Positions 47,940-58,979 of a stretch of 64,000 bases of DNA are shown one piece after another (positions within the stretch are counted from its first letter, which is position 1; the number at the start of each line of letters is the position of its first letter). This DNA comes from Deltaproteobacteria bacterium (GTDB lineage Bacteria > Desulfobacterota > Desulfobulbia > Desulfobulbales > Desulfurivibrionaceae). The position numbers were made by a program, and so were the translations under genes. The notes beneath the pieces are model-generated. The model did not search any database. It saw only the letters and a list, made by a program, of their open reading frames with translations, and was not told the DNA's origin. The stretch lies in NCBI GenBank assembly GCA_013349295.1, contig DUZW01000009.1:20924-84923 (forward strand). The letters run 5' to 3'.

Positions 47940-49452
47940 GTTGATTCCTTTCCAGCCGTAATGACACCGCCGGGATACCGCACCGTTCCGTTTCAGCCTC
48001 TGCGACGAAACCGGCCTTGGTAAAAGACCTCAGCGAGGCATAGTTCTCCTTTTTGACCAAAGCGATGATCCGCCCCACTCCTTGCTCCTCCCGAAACAGT
48101 CGGGCACAGGCCGTTCTTATCAGGACGCTTCCCAACCCCTGTCCGCGGAGGCCAGGAGCCAGATTCACCGAGATCTCCGCCATACCCTCGCCCAGATCAA
48201 ATCGCACCAGGCCCAGTTTGGCGGTGTTCGAAAGCGCAGCCAACCAGAGGCGACAATCCGGAGCAGTGAGTTTCGCGGCCAGCCACTGTTCATGGCCCTC
48301 CGGACTGATGGCCTCGGGACGGAAGGAGTTCTTCCGGGTCTTCGGATCATTGGCCCACTGGAGCAGCACATCTTTGTCCTGCCAGCCGGCGGGATGCAAT
48401 GTCATCCCCTTCGCCAGCAGAGCAGTGACCACCCGCCCGGCACCACGTCCATCCACCAGCCTGCACCCCGTGACGGCCTGGGCCTGACGTTGCCCGCCAT
48501 CGTGCAAAAATTCCCGCAACCGGCTGGCCAGCGCATCCGGACCAAGGGCGTCATGCCAACCCAGCGTCATGGCCACCCTCTGGCGAGCAAGCTGACTGGC
48601 ATTCTCCTTCTGATTGTCCGCCGTGACCAGAGTCACAAACGGCACCCCCACAGAGGCCAACTCGTAAGTAGTGGTGCCTGCCGCAGTCACAACAACATCC
48701 GCCCAGCGCATCAAGGCGGCCATATCAATCACGTCCCGCGCCAACTCACACCGAAATGGCAGGCTGGCCGTCAACCCGGCAAGTATCCCTGCATGCGGAT
48801 TGGCCGCCCCCACCACCACCTTAACCTCCAACCCGTCAATATCACTGGTAGCCAGGGCAGAGAGCACCCGGGCACTCACATTGTGCTGGTCCGCGCCGCC
48901 CATGGTGACCAACACCCGCTTAGCCACCACCGGAAATAAACGCTCTTCGCCGGAGCGCCGAAACTCCCGGCGCAGCAGGGCGTAACGCGGCCCCAGCAAC
49001 CTGGTCGCCTCGGGAGGGCAATTGTAGGGAATATTAGGGGCGTAGAGATTCTGATTGAGCAGCGCATCGCAGTGGTAGTCGGCCAATTGCCCCAAGTCAT
49101 CAATCACCAGCAGTTGCCAACCGGCCTCCCGCAGCCCCTGCTGGTAAACACCGTCAAAATGGTAGCCATCCAGCACCATCCAGCCCGAGGAGACATGCGG
49201 AGACAATTGTTCCCCAGCCAATCGGCGCATGGCCGCAAGGTCTGCCGGGTCAGGATAACCACCTGCCAAATCGAGCAGAACAGCTCCTTCCGATTCTATC
49301 CTCCGACGCAACGGTTCCGGCTCGATCCTGCCTGCAAAAAGTACCTCACCACCACGATCACGCCACTCCTCGGCCAACGCCAGGCAACGCATGACATGGC
49401 CGGTGCCCATGGCGCCGTCCGCATCGGCCCGAATCACCAACCTGCCGATCAT
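47932..49452 (-). CDS. pseG: PseG (UDP-sugar hydrolase) fused to a PseH-like GNAT acetyltransferase
   Basis: N-term MIGRLVIRADADGAMGTGHVMRCLALAEEWRDRGGEVLFAGR...VLVTMGGADQHNVSARVL; C-term GNAT MTLHPAGWQDKDVLLQWANDPKTRKNSF...LRGQGLGSVLIRTACARLF. Confidence 0.92.
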   Translation of the reverse strand: MIGRLVIRADADGAMGTGHVMRCLALAEEWRDRGGEVLFAGRIEPEPLRRRIESEGAVLLDLAGGYPDPADLAAMRRLAGEQLSPHVSSGWMVLDGYHFDGVYQQGLREAGWQLLVIDDLGQLADYHCDALLNQNLYAPNIPYNCPPEATRLLGPRYALLRREFRRSGEERLFPVVAKRVLVTMGGADQHNVSARVLSALATSDIDGLEVKVVVGAANPHAGILAGLTASLPFRCELARDVIDMAALMRWADVVVTAAGTTTYELASVGVPFVTLVTADNQKENASQLARQRVAMTLGWHDALGPDALASRLREFLHDGGQRQAQAVTGCRLVDGRGAGRVVTALLAKGMTLHPAGWQDKDVLLQWANDPKTRKNSFRPEAISPEGHEQWLAAKLTAPDCRLWLAALSNTAKLGLVRFDLGEGMAEISVNLAPGLRGQGLGSVLIRTACARLFREEQGVGRIIALVKKENYASLRSFTKAGFVAEAETERCGIPAVSLRLERNQHD

Positions 49453-50633
49453 GCACCCAGCTCCTGTCGCAGGACATGCACCACCCTGACCACATCCGTC
49501 TCTTCCATGCCCTGATGCAAAGGCAGAGTCAAAATACAATCGTATGCAGCCTCGGCAGTTGGACAGAGGCCCGGAGCAGTGTGGAAGGCGTCCTGATAGT
49601 AAGGGTGCAGATGCACCGGCAGGTAATGGACATTGGCTCCGATTCCCTGTTGCCGCAACCCGGCGAAGATCCGGCCCCGCACTCCGCTGTCGGCAAGACG
49701 CACAACGTAGAGATGATAAGCGTGTTCATCCCCCGACCGCACTGCCAAAGGTCTCACCGCCGTAACATTAGCCAAATCCGTGTCGTAGGCGGCGGCCAAC
49801 TTGCGCCGTTTTTCCAGCCAACCCGGTAGCTTGGCCAGCTGACTCGTTCCCAGGGCGGCCTGCAGGTCGGTGAGCCGGTAGTTGTAGCCCAGTTCCACCA
49901 TCTGGTAGGCCCAGGTACCGACCGTCTCGCGCTGGCGATGATCGGTATCGATGCCGTGGTTGCGGAAGCGCCGCATCCGGGCGGCCAATTCACGATTATC
50001 GGTGACCACCATGCCCCCTTCGCCGGTGGTGATGTGCTTGACCGGATGAAAGCTGAACACCGTGAGGTCGGCCAGGGTCCCCACCCGCCTGCCTCTGTAC
50101 GACCCGCCCAGACTGTGGCAACCATCCGCCACCAGGGCGAGGCCATGGACCCGAGCAAGATCGCGGAGTGCATCATAGTCACAGGGTTGACCGGCATAAT
50201 CCACCGCGATGATCGCCCGGGTTCTGGGGGTGATTTTGAGTGCCACGTCGGCTGGGTCGATAAGCAGGGTATCCGGATCCACGTCGGCGAAGACCGGAGT
50301 CCCTCCCTGATAGACCACACAATTGGCCGTGGCCGCAAAGGTCATGGCCGGCACGATCACCTCATCCCCAGGACCGATGCCCAAGGCGTGCATCGCAGCA
50401 TGCAAAGCCGCGGTACCGCTTGACACCGCCACCCCATACTGCGCACCGCTAAATTCGCAAACCGCCGCCTCGAACCCGCCCACCTTGGGGCCAGTGGTCA
50501 GCCAGTCGGAACGGAGCGCCTCCATCACCGCCGCGATATCGTCCTCATCGATCTGCTGCCTGCCGTAAGGCAGAAAAGCTGTCGAGGTCTCAGATGTGGG
50601 AGGCATAATCGCAGTATCCAGCCGTTGTTTCAT
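49449..50633 (-). CDS. pseC: PseC UDP-4-amino-4,6-dideoxy-N-acetyl-altrosamine transaminase
   Basis: LPYGRQQIDEDDIAAVMEALRSDWLTTGPKVGGFEAAVCEFSGAQYGVAVSSGTAALHAAMHALGIGPGDEVIVPAMTFAATANCVVYQGGTPVFADVD. Confidence 0.95.
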   Translation of the reverse strand: MKQRLDTAIMPPTSETSTAFLPYGRQQIDEDDIAAVMEALRSDWLTTGPKVGGFEAAVCEFSGAQYGVAVSSGTAALHAAMHALGIGPGDEVIVPAMTFAATANCVVYQGGTPVFADVDPDTLLIDPADVALKITPRTRAIIAVDYAGQPCDYDALRDLARVHGLALVADGCHSLGGSYRGRRVGTLADLTVFSFHPVKHITTGEGGMVVTDNRELAARMRRFRNHGIDTDHRQRETVGTWAYQMVELGYNYRLTDLQAALGTSQLAKLPGWLEKRRKLAAAYDTDLANVTAVRPLAVRSGDEHAYHLYVVRLADSGVRGRIFAGLRQQGIGANVHYLPVHLHPYYQDAFHTAPGLCPTAEAAYDCILTLPLHQGMEETDVVRVVHVLRQELGA

Positions 50634-50655
50634 CGAAATCCCCAAAATCCGGTTC

Positions 50656-51975
50656 TCACGCCACCGCCCGCGCCGGAACCCCATGATCTACATCCGTTGC
50701 CCGATTGTCTTTTTGCTCCGCCTCACCGAATACGATTTGGCGCAGCTCATCCACAGTAAGCCACTCTTCGTTGGCATCGCTGGTGTAGACAAAGCCTTCT
50801 GGCATTTTTACCGCCTCAACGTAATTCTTCCGTTTCCACCATGAATGACTCGGCATGACCACATACATCCCTTTATATTTATAGGTATTGCGGCCTTCAT
50901 CCTCACCGGTGAGCGCTTCGTGCAACTTTTCACCATCCCTGATCCCGATATGCTTGACCGCGCATTCCGGAGCAATGGCCTCAGCCAAATCCATAATCCG
51001 CATACTGGGAATATTCGGCACAAAGATTTCACCCCCCTCCATGTACCGGAATCCCTGAAGAACCAGCTCCACAGCATGATCAAGGGTGATCCAGAAACGG
51101 GTCATCCGTTCATCGGTAATGGTGATCGTACCACTTTCCTTTTGCTGTAGAAAAAGTGGGATAACACTCCCCCGGCTGCCAATAACATTGCCGTACCGCA
51201 CACAGGCAAAACAGGTTCCCTCGGCACCAGCATAGGCGTTGCCTTGGACAAAGAGCTTGTCGGAACAGAGTTTCGTGGCGCCGTACAGATTGACCGGATT
51301 GACCGCCTTATCCGTAGAAAGAGCGATCACCTTTTTGACTCCGGCATCAATGGCCGCATTAATGACATTCTGGGCCCCGTGGACATTGGTCTTCACCGCC
51401 TCGAAGGGATTGTACTCGCAGGCCGGCACCTGTTTGAGGGCGGCGGCATGGACCACCATGTCCACCCCGCGCATGGCCCGCAGCAACCGCTCCCCGTCAC
51501 GGACATCGCCGATGAGAAAACGCAGCCGTTCATCGTCCTTGAACTCTATGCGCATCTCGTGCTGCTTAAGCTCGTCGCGGCTGTAAATGCGGATGGCCTT
51601 AGGATTGAGTCGATCCAGCAGGTAATGGCAGAAGTGCTTGCCGAATGAACCGGTGCCTCCGGTGATCAAAATCGTCTTGTCCGACCAGTCGATGTCAGGA
51701 CAAGACGAATCCGAACCTTTAAGGGTCTCCCTGACGGACTCAATGCTTCGTTTCTGCTTATACACCTGCTCCTTGATCTGCAAAAACGTTTCAAGATCTT
51801 GCTGCGAGTAGCGCCGTTGTCCACCATCTGTTTTTTCCGGATTTATAAAGTCCGCAAATTCCTTCTGCCAATATCTGATGGTGGACACAGGAACCCCCAA
51901 CTCCAAACCGACCTCCTTGATTCTGTATTTCATCGCATGCCTCATTTGTTTAGGGGAAACAAATTCAATGGCCAC
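50656..51975 (-). CDS. pseB: MerR-type HTH domain fused to PseB UDP-GlcNAc 4,6-dehydratase
   Basis: N-term MKYRIKEVGLELGVPVSTIRYWQKEFADFINPEKTDGGQRRYSQQDLETFLQIKEQVYKQKRSIESVRETLKG, then IDWSDKTILITGGTGSFGKHFCHYLLDRLNPKAIRIYSRDELKQHEMRIEF in one frame. Confidence 0.93.
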   Translation of the reverse strand: MAIEFVSPKQMRHAMKYRIKEVGLELGVPVSTIRYWQKEFADFINPEKTDGGQRRYSQQDLETFLQIKEQVYKQKRSIESVRETLKGSDSSCPDIDWSDKTILITGGTGSFGKHFCHYLLDRLNPKAIRIYSRDELKQHEMRIEFKDDERLRFLIGDVRDGERLLRAMRGVDMVVHAAALKQVPACEYNPFEAVKTNVHGAQNVINAAIDAGVKKVIALSTDKAVNPVNLYGATKLCSDKLFVQGNAYAGAEGTCFACVRYGNVIGSRGSVIPLFLQQKESGTITITDERMTRFWITLDHAVELVLQGFRYMEGGEIFVPNIPSMRIMDLAEAIAPECAVKHIGIRDGEKLHEALTGEDEGRNTYKYKGMYVVMPSHSWWKRKNYVEAVKMPEGFVYTSDANEEWLTVDELRQIVFGEAEQKDNRATDVDHGVPARAVA

Positions 51976-52367
51976 CCGGCGTTGTTTCCCTTGTGTTGAT
52001 CATATCGACCGAGATACAAAAAAGCTAAACTAAAATCTTTCGCTAGCTTCATGTTTTACCTTAAGCAAAAAGGATGCCAAGAAAACAAGGAAAATATTTC
52101 CCATGGCCAATCAACGAAACACAGGCTTTCTTGCGACAAACCGCGTGGTTATCGCCACACAAATCCTGACCCCGGAGCGGAAAAACGTCAAAATCATGAC
52201 AGACTATCCCATCTCGATGCCAGAGAATGAACATGAAACTTTCAGACAACAACCTTGTTTCTTGCTGGACAAGTGGTTAACTTTATGAAAGAATAAAAAG
52301 AGAAATGTAACTCTGGGGATAAACCTTTCTGCGGATCTTCCATCATCCGTGCTGGGAGGAGGACATT

Positions 52368-52685
52368 ATGGCGCCGGAAATTATCTCTGCGATACAGACC
52401 ATTCCACCATCGGCCATTGCCCCCGGGTTTTCCAGAACCAACACCTCGGAGAGCCAGAGAGCTTCACAGAATTTACGGCAAGCACAGAAAGAACGAATGG
52501 ATGCAAGCCAAAGAACCCGGGATGCCCAGGCGGAAGAGCAACAGGCCCAGAAAAACCTGCAGGCCGCCCAGGCCGAAGAACGACAGGCCGCCGAGAAAGT
52601 GCGCTCGGCCCAGAATGAGCACCAGAAAGCCACCCGCCCAACGCCCTCACAGACAAGCGGCAAGATAATCAACGTATTGGTTTGA
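52368..52685 (+). CDS. Small Gln/Ala/Glu-rich coiled-coil protein, unknown function
   Basis: SESQRASQNLRQAQKERMDASQRTRDAQAEEQQAQKNLQAAQAEERQAAEKVRSAQNEHQKA; upstream GGAGGA RBS. Confidence 0.55.
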   Translation: MAPEIISAIQTIPPSAIAPGFSRTNTSESQRASQNLRQAQKERMDASQRTRDAQAEEQQAQKNLQAAQAEERQAAEKVRSAQNEHQKATRPTPSQTSGKIINVLV

Positions 52686-52781
52686 CAGTGCTGGTTCTGA
52701 CCTGAACGGATTACACCGCAAACGCCTCCCCTTTCACCGCCCATCGAGCGAACAAACTCCTCTGCCTTTTATTGTTGCTGA

Positions 52782-53215
52782 ATGAACTCCGAGTCGGACC
52801 AGACTAGACCAAGCGCAAAACAACAGACTTCCAATGGGAAGAGAATCATCATCGCAAAAGCAGAAAAACCGGCAGCTCGCCTGGTTCCGCTTCGCGAGAC
52901 GGGACAGAAAATTCGCTTCGGACTGATGCAGGGTGAGGTAAAAATCGCTAAAGATTTTGATGCCCCCTGCCCGAAGACGCACTGACTGGATTTGAGGGTG
53001 CAAAATGAGGTTACTGCTCGATACCCATGTGCTGCTCTGGGTGATGACAGACGATACCGCCCTTTCGCAAAAAGCAAGAGATACAATCAGCAAAACAACC
53101 GTGGTCTATGCCAGTGCGGTATCCATCTGGGGAAATCAGCATCAAAGCAGCCTTAGGTGTGAAAAGCACGGGGCGCTTAGCCTTCCGCCCCATCAGAATT
53201 CTCGGTTTCAGCAAA
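52782..53215 (+). pseudogene. Decayed Phd/YefM antitoxin - VapC (PIN) toxin module
   Basis: NGKRIIIAKAEKPAARLVPL..IRFGLMQGEVKIAKDFDAP (frameshifted C-tail) then MRLLLDTHVLLWVMTDDTALSQKARDTISKTTVVYASAVSIW with a +1 frameshift before EISIKAALGVKSTGRLA. Confidence 0.75.
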
Positions 53216-53958
53216 CCCGGCCAGCCTCTTCCTCCCCAACAGCCAGACCGCGACGATACTCACCTCATAGAGCACTATTAGCGGAAAAGCCATGAGGCAC
53301 TGGTTGATCACGTCCGGGGTGGGGGTAAGAATGGCGGCAATGACAAAGGAAAGCAGGACGGCATACTTGCGGTGCCTGTTCAGGAAGGCCGCATTCACCA
53401 CTCCCATTTTAGCCAACAGCACCATGAAAATAGGCAGTTCGAAGATAACCCCAAAGGCAATGAGCAAACGCAGGCAGAGGGAAAAATATTCCTTTACCGT
53501 GGGCATGGGGCTCAGGAAATCGTTGGAATAGCCGAGCAGGAATTTGAAGGCCGGAGGGAAAACCACGAAATAACCGAAGGCCGCCCCGCCGAAGAAGAAA
53601 AGCGAAGAGAGCAGGGTGAAAGGCAGAATCACCCGTTTTTCATGCTGATAGAGACCAGGAGCGACAAAACGCCAAAGCTGGTAAAAGATCACCGGACTGG
53701 CAAGGAGAAGACCCGAAACCAAGGAAAGCTTCAGATAAAAAAAAACCCTTCCTGATACGAGGTAAAGATCAGACTGGAGCCTTCAGGCATGGCCTCGCAC
53801 AGGGGTTTGAAAAGCAACTGGCCAAGCTCTTTGCTGTAGGAATAGGCCAAGGCAAATCCCACCACCGTGGCAAGCACTGAATTGATCAGACACTTGCGCA
53901 ACTCAGTCAGATGTTCCGTAAGAGCTTGTTTTTGAAAATCATCCATACCCGACACCAA
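53177..53958 (-). CDS. tatC: Sec-independent translocase TatC, interrupted by an apparent frameshift at a T9 run
   Basis: N-part MDDFQKQALTEHLTELRKCLINSVLATVVGFALAYSYSKELGQLLFKPLCEAMPEGSSLIFTSYQEGFFF (53731-53958) and C-part (Y)LKLSLVSGLLLASPVIFYQLWRFVAPGLYQHEKR (53177-53735) in different frames. Confidence 0.88.
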
Positions 53959-54180
53959 AACCGTTTAGCTTAATAGAGGTTCTTGCGACCTCCGAAAAAA
54001 TCCTTTGACAGACACAAGAAAAACCTGCCAAAAACTATGATTGAAGCGCAAACTAAGGAGTTATCTCGCGCTCATTAAGGTCCAAGCAATACTACCCCTT
54101 CTCTTCAGCCCGGTCAAGAAAGAGCACCGGCAAAAACAGGCGCTTGCATCGTCCGAAAAAAGTCGTTAATATTTTAACCC

Positions 54181-55056
54181 ATGATCGGCAAAAAATCCCC
54201 ACAGTTCGCTTCAGGCGCAGCCCTGCTGGCTAATCCCATCCTCCCGCTGGCTCGCATTATCCAGATGCTTTATATTACCGGCCCCTTTGAACGAATCGCC
54301 CCGATTCTCGAGGAACTCACCGAGCCGGTGGAGATAGCGACCAGCACCTACCAGAACCCCAAAGAACAACTGCTACCCTACCTTGACGACCTCAGGATTT
54401 TCGAGCAGCTTAAACATTCAGGTCAAGAAGAAACACTGGTTTTAGAGGAAACTCTGGAGCCCTTGGACCAGTTCGAATCCCTCGAGCTGGAGGTAAGCCA
54501 GCGCATCCTTATCCGTGAACTGGAAAAGATCAACAGCCTGTTATGCGGACCTTGCGACTGCACGCTCTGCTGCCTGGGTCCGAGCACAGACATGAATCAG
54601 GTTTTCTTTGAGATTCCCTTACAAGACAACGAAACCGACCTTTTCAATATCCCAAGGATCGACACCAAGGAAAGCAGACAAAGCGATCCCCATGCCGAGC
54701 CGCCGCTCATGGTCGAAGGTGCGCCATTTTTCCAAAGGCAAGCCGCCCTATACCACTGGGACAAAAACTGGAGTCTTATCCTGCCGAAAGCCGGCGCCTG
54801 TCCCAACCTTGAGCAGTCCACCGGCGGATGCGCCATATACCAAGACAGGCCGGATACCTGTAGACGACCGCAGATTTTCCCTTACGCACTTGAACGCAGA
54901 CCGGAACACGATGCCGATGGAAGATCGGCATATATCGCCCAGAGGAAACTGCTGGCTGTCTGGGATTGCCCCTACGTGCAGGAGCTTCGTGAGGAAATCG
55001 ACGCCTACGCCCAACTCTGCGGGCTCACGCCGATCTTCAAATTGAACAAGGACTGA
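54181..55056 (+). CDS. YkgJ-like cysteine cluster (zinc/iron-chelating) protein
   Basis: CGPCDCTLCCLGPSTDMNQVFFEIPL...GACPNLEQSTGGCAIYQDRPDTCRRPQIFPYAL. Confidence 0.8.
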   Translation: MIGKKSPQFASGAALLANPILPLARIIQMLYITGPFERIAPILEELTEPVEIATSTYQNPKEQLLPYLDDLRIFEQLKHSGQEETLVLEETLEPLDQFESLELEVSQRILIRELEKINSLLCGPCDCTLCCLGPSTDMNQVFFEIPLQDNETDLFNIPRIDTKESRQSDPHAEPPLMVEGAPFFQRQAALYHWDKNWSLILPKAGACPNLEQSTGGCAIYQDRPDTCRRPQIFPYALERRPEHDADGRSAYIAQRKLLAVWDCPYVQELREEIDAYAQLCGLTPIFKLNKD

Positions 55057-55078
55057 GAAGCCCAACCACACCCACGCT

Positions 55079-55783
55079 TCACTGTGCGTCCTTTTCTGTC
55101 GCGCTCAGTGCATCCTTGATTTGCATGTTCAATTTCCACAGGGGGGTTATCTTTCGAATCCTTTTCGGCGGCAGCACGTCCCACAAAACCCTCCGATCAG
55201 CATGACCACCTGGATTGCTCAGGGAAATACCATCAGGAGTTATAAAGCCATTGAGCCGGACATCCCAGGCGGCAGGATCAATTTCCTGATCAAGCAGCTG
55301 CTCATTCTCTCCCACTCCGTAAGCCTCCGCTTCAGGAGAAAGCCCATGCAGCTCTGCGAGGATGGCGACCGCGAGGTCGAAAAAACCCTTGCCCTCGCCG
55401 ACAAAATATCCAGACGGCCCGACCGCCAGGCAATCGGTAATCAAAAGACCGACAGGCTTCCGGCAAAGCTCTTCCACCGCAACCCGACGACCGTATTGAA
55501 CCAAGCCCTTGTAGCCCACGGCATAACTCAAGTGCTTGTAGGGTATCTCATACGGCACCAGAAGATAGAACCCCTCCTTCAAACCAGGAGCCGGCACCAA
55601 TAGCTCCTTACCGTCCGTCAGGACGTTTATTCTGATCTGCTGCAATCTCGCGGTGGGTCCTACAAATATCCGTTCAGCATCCCGATATCTCTCAAGACGC
55701 CGCACCACTTCCGCGGACTTTCCGGAAACTTTCCCCTCCGGCGCATCAAGGAACTTCGCCCTCACCTCTTCCTTAGTAATCAT
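55079..55783 (-). CDS. 5-formyltetrahydrofolate cyclo-ligase family protein
   Basis: MITKEEVRAKFLDAPEGKVSGKSAEVVRRLERYRDAERIFVGPTARLQQIRINVLTDGKELLVPAPGLKEGFYLLVP...VGPSGYFVGEGKGFFDL. Confidence 0.75.
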   Translation of the reverse strand: MITKEEVRAKFLDAPEGKVSGKSAEVVRRLERYRDAERIFVGPTARLQQIRINVLTDGKELLVPAPGLKEGFYLLVPYEIPYKHLSYAVGYKGLVQYGRRVAVEELCRKPVGLLITDCLAVGPSGYFVGEGKGFFDLAVAILAELHGLSPEAEAYGVGENEQLLDQEIDPAAWDVRLNGFITPDGISLSNPGGHADRRVLWDVLPPKRIRKITPLWKLNMQIKDALSATEKDAQ

Positions 55784-55805
55784 GAACCACACTTCTGTTT
55801 TTAAC

Positions 55806-55840
55806 AAAAAAAGCCGACAGGCTGATTCCTGTCGGCTTTG
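55806..55840 (-). terminator. Rho-independent terminator downstream of the D-Ala-D-Ala carboxypeptidase gene
   Basis: AAAGCCGACAGG-CTGATT-CCTGTCGGCTTT. Confidence 0.8.
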
Positions 55841-55861
55841 ATTCTGTTCTGGCTGTCGATT

Positions 55862-56998
55862 CTACAAATGAGCTTTTTTCTTTTGCCCGGTCAAGGTCAA
55901 CATGGCGTACTGGTCCTGCCCTTTTACCACGTTCTTCTGGTTAACCTGCGAAACCTGCACACCACCAGTGACATCCTCATGCTGGCGTAAGGCCATTTCC
56001 TGTTTGGCAAAACCATGTTCAACCAAGGTGGCGATATCATCCCACATGGAGGCACTGCCCAGCAATGCCACGATAATAGCTTGACCGTTACGCTGGAATT
56101 TGCCGACATAGGTTTTTCCTGCTGCCGCCGTATAACCCGTTTTCCCCCCAACCGCACCGTCCAGAGTCCACAACGCCTTGTTGTGGCTCCGCAGCAACTT
56201 GCCGTCACTGGTGTGCACCTGGACAGTGGACATGCGCTCGGCAAACTCAGGATTATGCATGGCCCGGTTAAAAACCGTGGCCAGATCACGGGCCGTTGTC
56301 TGCTGGCCTTCCCTGGTTAAGCCATTGGCGCTCTTACAAATGGTATTTTGCGCACCAAGGGCCTCGGCCTTTTTGGTCATCAATCGAGCAAAGGCTGGTT
56401 CGGAACCGGCAACCTTTTCCGCCAAAGCCACACTGGCATCATTTGCCGAAGCAAGCAGGACAGCATTAATCAAATCAGAGGCTTGATAAGACTGCCCTTT
56501 TTTCAAATAGACCTTTGAAGCCGGCATGTTTGCCGCATAAGCGCTGGTGGGGACCATCTCCTTATTATTAAGACTTTCAACGGCAATGAGTCCGGTGATG
56601 ATTTTAATGGTGCTGGCGGGCTGACCCGGGCGGTCTGCACTGCGGTCGTACAAGACCTTGCCGGTTTTAGCGTCCATAATATACGCACTGCGGCAGGTCA
56701 ACTTACCCTGCAACTCCGAGGAAACCTCGGTTGGAACAGTGTACGATTCCGCCACTTTTCGCTTCAACTCTTGCACGGAAACACGTGCGGCTACTTTTGC
56801 GTGCCTTTTCTGCTTTTTCGCTATCTTTCCCTTTCGCTGATCAGGCGCAACCTTATGAGTTGAACGCAAAGAGACAACCTTTGCTTTTTCCGCTTGATTT
56901 TTCACAGTTTTCGCATGAAGTTGCGCTCCTGCCGGAGAAGCCAGTAAACAAACAAACAACGCAACAGAGAGAAGCCGTCGGGAAAAAAAAGAAGCCAT
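55862..56998 (-). CDS. D-alanyl-D-alanine carboxypeptidase (PBP5/6-like)
   Basis: SAYIMDAKTGKVLYDRSADRPGQPASTIKIITGLIAVE...LLASANDASVALAEKVAGSEPAF...GAVGGKTGYTAAAGKTYVG. Confidence 0.95.
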   Translation of the reverse strand: MASFFSRRLLSVALFVCLLASPAGAQLHAKTVKNQAEKAKVVSLRSTHKVAPDQRKGKIAKKQKRHAKVAARVSVQELKRKVAESYTVPTEVSSELQGKLTCRSAYIMDAKTGKVLYDRSADRPGQPASTIKIITGLIAVESLNNKEMVPTSAYAANMPASKVYLKKGQSYQASDLINAVLLASANDASVALAEKVAGSEPAFARLMTKKAEALGAQNTICKSANGLTREGQQTTARDLATVFNRAMHNPEFAERMSTVQVHTSDGKLLRSHNKALWTLDGAVGGKTGYTAAAGKTYVGKFQRNGQAIIVALLGSASMWDDIATLVEHGFAKQEMALRQHEDVTGGVQVSQVNQKNVVKGQDQYAMLTLTGQKKKAHL

Positions 56999-57328
56999 AG
57001 TGAACCCATTTTTCGCTTAAAAATTTTTTTCTAAAAAAAGCTTATAATTTCAATTTAATAGATCTTTATTCAGCTATAATTTATCCGCAACTAAAAAATC
57101 AAGTTTTTTTTGAGGTTTCAAACCCATCTCGTTGATTTATTGTTTTTTACATTCACCAAATATTACCAGGACCATCTGCGATGGCAGCCGCGCCATACAA
57201 ATGAGCGCACCCCAACAAACAAGAAAACAGCCAAAAGAAGCCCACAAAGGTTCTTCCCACCTTTCTTATCGATCAAAATCGCTTTTCAATTAAAAAATGC
57301 GACCGCATATCTCCGTGAGTACCACACC

Positions 57329-58979
<1,651 letters not shown>

